DNA from: Pirellulaceae bacterium | GTDB lineage: Bacteria > Planctomycetota > Planctomycetia > Pirellulales > Pirellulaceae | Length of the DNA: 64,000 nucleotides | Reading direction: 5' to 3' | NCBI GenBank assembly: GCA_028280445.1 | Contig: JANQLU010000136.1 | Coordinates: 62,001-126,000 of the forward strand | Shown here: positions 54,087-61,691 of the stretch, one piece after another | Numbering within the stretch: the first letter of the stretch is position 1 | How the letters are laid out: each line of letters opens with the position of its first letter | Position numbers and translations under genes: made by a program | Notes under the pieces: generated by a model | What the model was told of the DNA's origin: nothing | The model's input: only the letters and a program-made list of their open reading frames with translations | The model's database searches: none

Positions 54087-54284
54087 ATGAAAAACTTCGC
54101 ACAAAAAGTTACTCGCTTCCTGAAATCGGAAGACGGCCCAACGGCTGTTGAGTACGCCATTATGTTGGCATTGATCGTCATCGTTTGTTTGACTGCGATT
54201 CAAGCTATTGGTACTAACGCCAAAAACGCTTTCAACGACATCGCAACTGACTTGAATGACGCTCGAAGTGGTAAGACTAACTAA
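54087..54284 (+). CDS. flp: Flp/Fap-family type IVb pilin
   Basis: Major subunit of the Flp pilus assembled by the Tad machinery. 65 residues, normal for the family. The short basic leader (MKNFAQKVTRFLKSEDG) ends in Gly before the mature start PTAVEYAIMLALIVIVC, with the conserved Glu-Tyr pair of type IVb pilins. The prepilin peptidase encoded downstream should cut after the Gly. A GGAGG ribosome-binding site, a long structured leader and a strong downstream terminator point to an abundant single-gene transcript. Proline at +1 of the mature pilin is slightly unusual but does not break the motif. Confidence 0.93.
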   Translation: MKNFAQKVTRFLKSEDGPTAVEYAIMLALIVIVCLTAIQAIGTNAKNAFNDIATDLNDARSGKTN

Positions 54285-54308
54285 GGTCTGTTTTGATCGT
54301 AGTTGTTT

Positions 54309-54378
54309 GCTTCGGTGACGAAGCGAATGCGAAAAAAAACGCCCTGCCGACGGCTTTTTGCACTCGGTAGGGCTTTTT
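54309..54378 (+). terminator. Terminator of flp, preceded by a GNRA hairpin
   Basis: 54309-54324 is GCTTCG-GTGA-CGAAGC, a tight stem with a GNRA tetraloop. 54341-54373 is GCCCTGCCGA paired with TCGGTAGGGC (one mismatch), followed by TTTTT and preceded by eight A. Together they end the pilin transcript and could stabilise its 3' end. Confidence 0.85.
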
Positions 54379-54659
54379 CGCATAGCTCGCCGTGATGTCA
54401 AAAACTTATGAAAAACATTAAAGGCGTGAGAGATGGAAATTTTCCTGCCAGCTGGCTCATTTAGCAATGCTTTTGAAATGGTTTGCTGTTTTTTTACAGT
54501 CATTGCTGCATTTGCAAGCTATCTTTTCGCGCTACGATTTTGAATCACTGACGTTGGCCGCCCCCGGCCAGCCGCCCGCATGACGGGCACGTGACTGACA
54601 TGTTCCCCGACTGCAAGTCACGAAAAAACACGACACGGGAAATTGGAGATAGAGGACTC

Positions 54660-55238
54660 ATGTTCGAAACACTATTTGATGGAATTGTTCAAAACTGGCC
54701 TTATTGGGTCGTCAGCATTGTGCTGGTCGTCGCCGCGGTCATCGACGGTATCAAACTCAAAGTTCCAAACTGGATCACGTTCCCAATGATCATGACCGGT
54801 TGGGCTTACAGTGCGATCGCCTACGGTGTGGCGGGAGACGGTTGGTACGCCGGTCTCGGTTGGAGTCTGGCGGGCACAGCTGTCGGCTTGGCATTGCTAC
54901 TCCCAGCCTACGCCATCGGCGGAATGGGAGCCGGAGACGTCAAACTGTTGGCTGGTGTTGGTGCATGGGTTCATTGCGAAAACACATTTTTTGGTTTTTG
55001 CGTTTCGGTCGTTATCGGTGGCTTGATTGCGGTTGGTCAAATTATTTACACCCGCGGGATCAAGAAACACAGCAGTCAGTTCATGTCCATTTTGAACGAG
55101 ATTGTGACCATTCGGAATCCAGACACCCTGGCACAAATTGCTGCCGACCGAAAACCAACCATGACGTTGTTGCCTTACGGAATTCCCATTGCGATTGGAA
55201 CAATTCTGTATTTTGCATGCAGCGGATTGCTAGTTTAA
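54660..55238 (+). CDS. cpaA: Prepilin peptidase of the Tad system (A24 family)
   Basis: Inner-membrane aspartic protease that removes the Flp leader. 192 residues from ATG 54660, with about six helices. The two catalytic aspartates are visible: Asp in AAVIDGIKLKVPNWITF and Asp in the GxGD motif GGMGAGDVKLLAG. There is no N-terminal methylase domain, as is usual for CpaA. An upstream in-frame GTG or ACG-type extension to 54591 is possible but adds polar residues that do not fit the family. It lies 375 nt after flp and 301 nt before cpaB, and a hairpin terminator follows, so it may have its own transcript. Confidence 0.9.
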   Translation: MFETLFDGIVQNWPYWVVSIVLVVAAVIDGIKLKVPNWITFPMIMTGWAYSAIAYGVAGDGWYAGLGWSLAGTAVGLALLLPAYAIGGMGAGDVKLLAGVGAWVHCENTFFGFCVSVVIGGLIAVGQIIYTRGIKKHSSQFMSILNEIVTIRNPDTLAQIAADRKPTMTLLPYGIPIAIGTILYFACSGLLV

Positions 55239-55249
55239 AAAAATCAATC

Positions 55250-55293
55250 AATTGAATCGCGCCGACCGGAATGTTCGCGCGATTCGGAATTTT
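55250..55293 (+). terminator. Hairpin terminator after cpaA
   Basis: Perfect 9-bp stem GAATCGCGC/GCGCGATTC (55254-55262 with 55277-55285), 14-base loop, followed by GGAATTTTT. The rest of the 301-nt gap before cpaB shows nothing specific. Confidence 0.65.
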
Positions 55294-55539
55294 TACAAAC
55301 ACCGGAGACTTGCGTGAAACGTTGAGAACGACAGCCGTAAAATGTCGATTTCGACGATGCTTGCGAAATTGCAGCCAGCATCAAACAAGCCGAAATTAAG
55401 GCGTCAAAGTTTGACTGACGGGTAGATACTTCGCAACTGTTTCGAAACGGAGGCTGATGTTGCAATTGGCTCGTTCAACGACAGTCGTCACGCAAAGTCC
55501 TCGCAAAACACTTTGCAACCTTTGTATAAGGAAAATTCG

Positions 55540-56595
55540 ATGAAGTCCAAATCGATCGTTTTACTCGCTGTGTCACTAGGTTTCGGCCTTGTTGCCGCGT
55601 TTGGTATCAGTCAGGTCATCGGGAAAAGCGGCGGACAATCAGCGGCACCCGTACAACGCAAAAAACCCGTTATCGTTGCCAAAATGAATTTGGACATCAA
55701 ATCCAAATTGACGGAGGAAAACGTCACGTTGACCGAATGGCCCGAAGAAATGGTCCCGGAGGACGCGGTGACTAGTTTCGACGACTTGAAACAAATGTTG
55801 ACCAAATCACCGATTTACAAAGACCAACCCGTGATGCACGCCTCGCTGGTACATAAAAACGACGCGGGTATCCTCAATATCGCACCTGGTCACACCGTCG
55901 TTTCAATCAACGTTGCAGCCGACGACACCATCGGTGGTTTGCTCCAAGCTGGTGACCGTGTTGATCTGATGGCTGTTTTCCAAGGCAAAGACGGTGGACT
56001 CAGCAGCGCCTTCACACGCACTTTCCTTAAAAACGTAAAAATCTTCGCTGTTGGTAAAAACACAACCGCGACCGAACGGGGAGACGCACGTGGCGAATCG
56101 ATCGTCAGTGTTGAAGTTACCAAAAAGAATGCCGAAAAAATCGTCCTAGTTCAACAATACGCAGATATCAAAATGACTTTGGTTTCGGGTGAACCTGGAC
56201 AAGAAGCAGATGAAACACCCGGGGGAGGCACCGGATTGGACGAGATCCTATATGGCAATCGCAATAGTGCTAACCCGACAACGGTTGGCCAACGGTCTCC
56301 AAGTCAGGCACCCGCAAACCTTGCTCCAGCCGATCGACTGCTCCAAAAATCACAACCAAAACAGTATGTCACGATTCACACTTCGAATGGCATGCAAAAA
56401 TATGAATGGAAAGATGGCGAGACTTTGCCGGTTCTGGTGAACCCTATCGAGGCGTCTCAATCGTCAGCACCATCACCTCTTAACGGACCGCCCGCTTCGC
56501 CCGGGAATTCAACGTCTGGTAATACCGGTCAGTCAAGCCCTGAGTCGAAATCTGGTTCTGCAGGCAAATCGTCTCCAGATGAATTTGTCGAATAA
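55540..56595 (+). CDS. cpaB: Flp pilus assembly protein CpaB
   Basis: Periplasmic, membrane-anchored subunit of the Tad pilus machine, probably working with the secretin. An N-terminal helix (IVLLAVSLGFGLVAAFGIS) is followed by an SAF-like domain (about 42-105, VIVAKMNLDIKSKLTEENV) and the RcpC/CpaB domain (about 110-240, HTVVSINVAADDTIGGLLQA, GDRVDLMAVF). The last 110 residues are Ser/Pro/Gly-rich and disordered-looking. ATG 55540 is preceded by AAGGAAAA and gives a proper signal anchor; the frame extends nine codons further upstream. The cpaC gene follows at 180 nt. Confidence 0.92.
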   Translation: MKSKSIVLLAVSLGFGLVAAFGISQVIGKSGGQSAAPVQRKKPVIVAKMNLDIKSKLTEENVTLTEWPEEMVPEDAVTSFDDLKQMLTKSPIYKDQPVMHASLVHKNDAGILNIAPGHTVVSINVAADDTIGGLLQAGDRVDLMAVFQGKDGGLSSAFTRTFLKNVKIFAVGKNTTATERGDARGESIVSVEVTKKNAEKIVLVQQYADIKMTLVSGEPGQEADETPGGGTGLDEILYGNRNSANPTTVGQRSPSQAPANLAPADRLLQKSQPKQYVTIHTSNGMQKYEWKDGETLPVLVNPIEASQSSAPSPLNGPPASPGNSTSGNTGQSSPESKSGSAGKSSPDEFVE

Positions 56596-56775
56596 AAATA
56601 ACGAATATTCTCAATGACAAGCATGCAATTGTTTGTCGGAATCTAAGCACAATGCTGTTTGTTTCGCATGGATTGGCGGGCAAACAGCTGTTTTACTGGA
56701 TGGCGTACCGGATCGGCAAAACGTTTTCGGAAGCGTATCCTCGCCGATTTTAAATTTGGACAAAGGACTTCAAGG

Positions 56776-58548
56776 ATGAAGATTCTGCGACTCACTAGCT
56801 GGTTGATGGCTCTCGTGGTTGCCATGGGCGTGTTTGCTACCGAAAACTACGGTCAAAGTCGAAATCGACGCGACAAAAATCAAGTCAATGTCAGCGATTC
56901 CGTCGGGACCATCGAGGTAATCGCCAACTCAGCCAAACGGCTGACGTTCAATTATGAATTTCCAAATGTCATTCTCGAAAATGACACGATCATTCGAGTT
57001 CGCCCCGTCGGCAAAAAAGACTTGATGGTCACCGGACTTCGCCCAGGTGTTACTTCGATCACCGTTTCGAATCCCGATGGCGAACTCCAACATGTCGAAA
57101 TCCAGGTGATCGCAGACGCCCGCGAATTGCAGCGGACCCTTGATCGCACGTTTCCCACGTCCAACGTGCGAGCCATCCCGATGAAACAAGGCGTGATGTT
57201 GACCGGCACAATTGGAAACGCCAATGACATCAATGCCATCGTCGAATTGGCCTCCGATTATTTTCCAGCCCGCGTCATCAACCGCACGGTCCTGGACGGC
57301 TCGCAAATGGTCGCGATCGAAGTCAAAGTCTACGAAGTATCGCGAACCAAATTGCGACGACTCGGCGTTGATTGGGCGGTCGTCACCAATGGATTCAATA
57401 TCGGTAGCAGCGTTGCCGGTATCATCACCAACCTTTCCGCCAATCCAGGGACACTTCCAGGAGCCGGTTCGGCCCCGATCACCTTTGGCGTTTTGTCAAA
57501 TGGCGACACGTTCCAAGCGTTCATCGATGCACTGGAACAGCGTGATATGGCAAAATTGCTCGATCAACCAACACTGGTTGCCATCAATGGTCGAGCAGCA
57601 GAATTTCTGTCCGGTGGTGAGATTCCAATTCAGGTCGCAGCAGGTTTGGGTGTCAACTCTGTCGAATTCCGACCGTTTGGTACAAAACTCGATATCGTCC
57701 CCAAAATCCTGGGCGGAGGTCGCATGCGTCTGGAATTACGAGCCGAAGTCTCAGAAGTTGCCAATGATTTGAGCGGTGGAACAGGCGTTCCTGGCTTCCG
57801 CGTCCGACGTATCAACACGGGTGTCACGATGCGAGCTGGCCATACCTTGGCCCTGGCGGGTGACTATCGAGAAGAAGTCGAAGCACAAGTTCGTGGTATT
57901 CCCGGATTGTTGAATTTGCCAGCCATCGGAACAGCATTCCGACGGTCACAAGAAACGAAGATTGAAACCGAATTGGTTTTCTTGATCACTCCTCGATTCA
58001 TCAGCGATGTTCGCCAAGACCAGGTTCCTTACAACAATGTTGGTCGACAAACGCAATCGCCGAGCAATTCAGAATTGTATTTCAAAGGCCATGTTGAAGT
58101 ACCGAGATGTTATAACGATTGCCCGACGTCAACATTCGTGCCCCAAGCACAGCAAAACCTGGAATCTTGGAAAAACAATATCAACTACGGTAACCGCACA
58201 CATCGTTTGACGGACCAGGCCCCACCACGGCAGAATCCTCAGCGACAGGTTCCGTCACAACGAGCAACTCCGGCACAACCGTCAGGGTTTAATCGTTACA
58301 ACACCGCGCCGCGAAACCAACAGCGTGTGGCACCCGGCAACTCGACGTCACAACGATCGGGCCAGCCGATTCGACGGTTTGGATACCCCAAATCGCTTCC
58401 GGTGTACTCGCTCGGCGACCGTCGTCAGATCAGCTCGGCACCAGCCAATTCGACAAATCGCACGCAGCCACGTCCCTACAACCCGCGCAGTGCGAGTTAT
58501 TGGCAAGAGTTGCAAAAACGCGAGGCGTCTCGAGGCACCCGGCGGTAA
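56776..58548 (+). CDS. cpaC: Flp pilus secretin CpaC
   Basis: Outer-membrane secretin (type II/III secretion family) through which the Flp pilus would exit. A signal peptide (LMALVVAMGVFATENYGQS) is followed by the pilus-assembly N-terminal domain (about 35-115, VRPVGKKDLMVTGLRPGVTS), a BON-like ring domain (about 115-190), and the secretin core (about 190-440: LVAINGRAAEFLSGGEIPIQ, FGTKLDIVPKILGGGRMRLE, RAGHTLALAGDY). The C-terminal 130 residues are rich in Gln, Pro, Arg and Ser with no fold signal. I use ATG 56776; an upstream ATG in frame at 56659 would add 39 residues without family match. Confidence 0.93.
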   Translation: MKILRLTSWLMALVVAMGVFATENYGQSRNRRDKNQVNVSDSVGTIEVIANSAKRLTFNYEFPNVILENDTIIRVRPVGKKDLMVTGLRPGVTSITVSNPDGELQHVEIQVIADARELQRTLDRTFPTSNVRAIPMKQGVMLTGTIGNANDINAIVELASDYFPARVINRTVLDGSQMVAIEVKVYEVSRTKLRRLGVDWAVVTNGFNIGSSVAGIITNLSANPGTLPGAGSAPITFGVLSNGDTFQAFIDALEQRDMAKLLDQPTLVAINGRAAEFLSGGEIPIQVAAGLGVNSVEFRPFGTKLDIVPKILGGGRMRLELRAEVSEVANDLSGGTGVPGFRVRRINTGVTMRAGHTLALAGDYREEVEAQVRGIPGLLNLPAIGTAFRRSQETKIETELVFLITPRFISDVRQDQVPYNNVGRQTQSPSNSELYFKGHVEVPRCYNDCPTSTFVPQAQQNLESWKNNINYGNRTHRLTDQAPPRQNPQRQVPSQRATPAQPSGFNRYNTAPRNQQRVAPGNSTSQRSGQPIRRFGYPKSLPVYSLGDRRQISSAPANSTNRTQPRPYNPRSASYWQELQKREASRGTRR

Positions 58549-58631
58549 AAATTAACGCCCAGAAAACTCCTGACTGTTTACTTTGACCTAGAGTATTGAG
58601 TTGGAACTACGACCTATCAACTGGATCATAA

Positions 58632-59840
58632 ATGAGCGGAACCACAAGAATTGCCGTTTGCGACCCCAATGAGGGTAGCCGCGAAGTACTCAAAAAGTAC
58701 TTGCTTGGCATGGATAATGTGTGGCTGGAGGCGGATTGCTCACGTTACGAATTCTTTACAGATATCGTAACGCAAACTACTCCAGATGTCGGAATCATCA
58801 ATCTCGATGCAGACCCGGAAACTGCGTTGAAAATGGTTGAATCCGTCAACGGCTCACATAGCGGTTGTGCGTTAGTAGTGATCAGCTCAAGCTCTGATGG
58901 TCAATTAATCCTTCGTGCCGTACGAGCCGGTGCTCGTGAGTTTTTAAATTGGCCTTTGCAAATCGAAGACTTGATTGGAGCGTTGGACCGAGTATCCGCC
59001 ACGGGAAACTCGGGCAAAAAAGCAAAATCAGGTTCGGTGATTGCGGTTGCCGGTGCATCGGGTGGAGTTGGATCAACATCCGTTGGTGTCAATCTCGCTT
59101 GTGCGTTGGCACAAGATCCCGACAAAAGCGTCGTGCTGGTTGACCTCGATGTTTCCCTGGGAGACGCCGATGTCTTTCTCGATACGATTCCCGAATATAC
59201 CTTGCTCGATGTGGCTCAAAACATCTCGCGTCTGGACCTGTCACTGCTTCGCAAATCCCTGACCAAACATGAAACGGGTGTTTACTTGTTGCCACGCCCG
59301 GTTCAACTGGAAGATGTCGAAACGATTACCCAAGACAATTTCAACCGAGTTCTCAGTCTGCTAAAAGCGTCGTTTTCGCATCTGATCATCGATCTGTCGA
59401 AATCGTACAACAAGCTCGATATGACAGCGATCAAAGCCGCATCGCACGTCGTGTTGTTGACACAACTCGATTTGCCCTGCCTGCGCAATGTCGTTCGATT
59501 GATGATGTCGTTTGAAAACCAGGATGGGGTAGCGGACAAGGTCAAAATCGTGGTCAATCGCTCGGGTCTGGACAAATCGCAAATCGGTTTAAAGAAAGCC
59601 GAAGAAACGATTGGACGGCAAATCTTTTGGCAAATCCCCAACAACTATGGTGTCGTTTCCGAATCTCGGAACAACGGCGTCCCGCTGATCAACATGGCGC
59701 CAAAATCAAACATCACTCAAACGATTGCCGAACTCGCGTTGGCGATTTGTGGGGATAGTGCTTCGGTCGAAGGCGACTCTGCGAAAGCGGCTCCGGAAAA
59801 ATCCAAAAAAAGCCTGTTTAGTTTTCTTGGTAAAAACTAA
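58632..59840 (+). CDS. cpaE: Tad localisation ATPase CpaE/TadZ
   Basis: MinD/ParA-like P-loop protein that positions the Tad machine. The N-terminal 120 residues form a receiver-like domain (RIAVCDPNEGSREVLKKYLL) whose phospho-Asp position is not conserved (GIINLDADPE). The ATPase domain starts VIAVAGASGGVGSTSVGVNL: the deviant Walker A lacks the usual GKT lysine, as in other TadZ proteins. Also visible: VVLVDLDVSLGDADVFL and LIIDLSKSYNKLD. It ends the visible tad genes: the CpaF secretion ATPase and TadB/TadC platform proteins that usually follow are not in the window. Confidence 0.92.
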   Translation: MSGTTRIAVCDPNEGSREVLKKYLLGMDNVWLEADCSRYEFFTDIVTQTTPDVGIINLDADPETALKMVESVNGSHSGCALVVISSSSDGQLILRAVRAGAREFLNWPLQIEDLIGALDRVSATGNSGKKAKSGSVIAVAGASGGVGSTSVGVNLACALAQDPDKSVVLVDLDVSLGDADVFLDTIPEYTLLDVAQNISRLDLSLLRKSLTKHETGVYLLPRPVQLEDVETITQDNFNRVLSLLKASFSHLIIDLSKSYNKLDMTAIKAASHVVLLTQLDLPCLRNVVRLMMSFENQDGVADKVKIVVNRSGLDKSQIGLKKAEETIGRQIFWQIPNNYGVVSESRNNGVPLINMAPKSNITQTIAELALAICGDSASVEGDSAKAAPEKSKKSLFSFLGKN

Positions 59841-59960
59841 GAAAACACTTTCTGTGCCTGTCATTCAATCAACCAACAGCCAGCGGTGCGCTCCTGTCGA
59901 AGTCCAAATTTTGAGATAGAATTCTCAGGTTGACTTCTATTCCCATGAGGAGACTGGCAC

Positions 59961-60842
59961 GTGAATCGCGGTTTAACTTTGAAACTTGCCCTGTTCGCTG
60001 GATTTGCGATGGGCCTGGTCGGTGACGCCGAGGGACAAATCAGTTGTCGAAGCGGTCGTTGGGCGCAACGCTTCGTTCCCAGGACTGTCCGTCAAAACCG
60101 CTGTTGCACGTCCGTCAATGTCATTAGTAACTGCTGCCGCACCAGCCGAATAACATGGCGAAATCGCAGCGGGTATCCTCCAATTCAGCGCAACGATTGC
60201 TGCGTCACGATGGTCTGCCCCTGCGCCAATTCCGATCAAATGGCTAACGATGCTAAATCAGTTGAGCCACCAAAATACATCGTTCGATTTGCTGGCGAAC
60301 TGCCTCAGGATTGGATTCGAACCAATTATGGTGGTCAAGGTTCCGTCGAAGTTCAAAACAAAGTCATCACGATGGATATTGGACAGGGACTGACAGGAAT
60401 CCATTGGAACACCAAAAATTTCCCCAAAGACAATTTCGAATTCGTCGTGCGGGCTCGCCGAATCACGGGTGAAGACATGACTTGCGGGCTGACGTTTCCC
60501 GTTGGCGATCAGTTTGCATCGTTGATTGTCGGTGGCTGGGGAGGAAGTGTCGTCGGGATTTCTTGCATTGATGATAAAGCGGCGGATGAAAACGAAACCA
60601 CCAGCGATATGCAGCTCAAACATCGACAATGGTATACCATTCACGTGCGGGTTGCCGACAACAAACTGGTCTGTTTCGTCGACGGTAAAAAAGTGGTTGA
60701 TATCTCGACGAAAGGCCGCAAATTTTCATTGCGCGGTGATTGTGAATCATCACAACCGTTTGCCGTTTTTTCATTTGGTACTTATATCGAAGTGGATCGG
60801 CTGGAAATCGTCGATCTGAGTGAGAAACGATCAGAAAAGTAG
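59961..60842 (+). CDS. Secreted Cys-rich protein with concanavalin-like domain
   Basis: Not assigned to a named family. GTG 59961 has GAGGAGA in front and gives a signal peptide (LTLKLALFAGFAMGLVGDA). The next 65 residues contain nine Cys, including three CC doublets (NRCCTS, SNCCRT, NDCCVT) and VCPC. The remainder (about 100-290) looks like a laminin-G/DUF1080-type beta sandwich (DNFEFVVRARRITGEDMTC, HRQWYTIHVRVADNKLVCFV, DGKKVVDIS). The Cys cluster would need disulfide formation after export. It follows cpaE by 120 nt and precedes tadA deaminase by 6 nt. A surface role is likely; sugar binding is only a possibility. Confidence 0.8.
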   Translation: MNRGLTLKLALFAGFAMGLVGDAEGQISCRSGRWAQRFVPRTVRQNRCCTSVNVISNCCRTSRITWRNRSGYPPIQRNDCCVTMVCPCANSDQMANDAKSVEPPKYIVRFAGELPQDWIRTNYGGQGSVEVQNKVITMDIGQGLTGIHWNTKNFPKDNFEFVVRARRITGEDMTCGLTFPVGDQFASLIVGGWGGSVVGISCIDDKAADENETTSDMQLKHRQWYTIHVRVADNKLVCFVDGKKVVDISTKGRKFSLRGDCESSQPFAVFSFGTYIEVDRLEIVDLSEKRSEK

Positions 60843-60848
60843 GCTGCT

Positions 60849-61346
60849 TTGATTGAAATCAATTTTGACTCGTTAGACGATATTCAACCGCATGAACATT
60901 TTATGCGGGAAGCATTGCGTCAAGCCGAAATCGCCCGCTCGGTGAACGAGGTCCCTGTCGGCGCCGTGATTGTTCGTGATGGGCGGGTAATTGGTGCGGC
61001 TCACAATCAACGTGAACAATTGCGTGACCCAACCGCTCACGCCGAAATGCTGGCCATCACCCAAGCCGCCGAATCGATTGGGGATTGGCGGTTGGAAAAA
61101 TGCGTTTTGTATGTGACGTTGGAACCGTGTCCGATGTGCGCCGGTGCCATCGTCCAGGCACGCATCCCAATGGTCGTTTTTGGTGCATCGGATCCCAAAG
61201 CTGGCGCCGTCCATTCCGTTTATCAATTACTCAGCGATGCGCGTTTGAATCATCGTTGCGAAATCATCAGCGGTGTTTTAGAACAACCCTGCAGCACTAT
61301 CTTGACTGAGTTCTTTCAAGCCCAACGCGCCATGGGCAAAAAATAG
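60849..61346 (+). CDS. tadA: tRNA-specific adenosine deaminase TadA
   Basis: Converts adenosine 34 of tRNA-Arg(ACG) to inosine in the cytosol. This is the deaminase TadA, not the pilus ATPase of the same name. Zinc ligands and catalytic Glu are visible: HAEMLAI and PCPMCAGAI. The substrate-side family motifs [15 protein letters not shown] and [12 protein letters not shown] are present. 165 residues is normal. The start appears to be TTG 60849 ([11 protein letters not shown]), six nt after the preceding stop; no upstream ATG fits. It is co-transcribed with the secreted Cys-rich protein gene. Confidence 0.95.
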   Translation: MIEINFDSLDDIQPHEHFMREALRQAEIARSVNEVPVGAVIVRDGRVIGAAHNQREQLRDPTAHAEMLAITQAAESIGDWRLEKCVLYVTLEPCPMCAGAIVQARIPMVVFGASDPKAGAVHSVYQLLSDARLNHRCEIISGVLEQPCSTILTEFFQAQRAMGKK

Positions 61347-61413
61347 TTGCTGGCGAGAAACAACGCACACTGTTTCTAGCAGAGCTTCGATCTTCAAACA
61401 GACCGCGAAAAAA

Positions 61414-61583
61414 ACTCACGCAAAGACGCGGAGGCGCAGAGATTCGATAAAGCCTCGCCCTCCCTTGGAGCCATGGGCAAAGTCAATGTGAGCGGCAAGG
61501 CGCTAGCCGCCGGTATGAAGTGCTAAACGAACCGGCGGCTAGCCCCTTCCCGCTCACAGGAGTCTCCGCGACTCTGCGTGAGC
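61414..61583. repeat. Mosaic of repeats E, D and A
   Basis: Family E unit 61414-61441 (core GACGCGGAGGCGCAGAG), reversed family D fragment 61450-61473, family A copy 4 (61488-61557, GTGAGCGGCAAGGCGCTAGC to CTAGCCCCTTCCCGCTCAC) and a reversed E fragment (61560-61583). Together they fill most of the 345-nt gap 61347-61691. Confidence 0.88.
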
Positions 61584-61691
61584 CATTACCTCGAACAACT
61601 CCGGCATCAGAAATGCAACGAAACGTTATCTCGAAGATCGCAAGCATCAGATGCTCATCGGAAAAATCATTGATTCGGTCGAACCGGTAGA

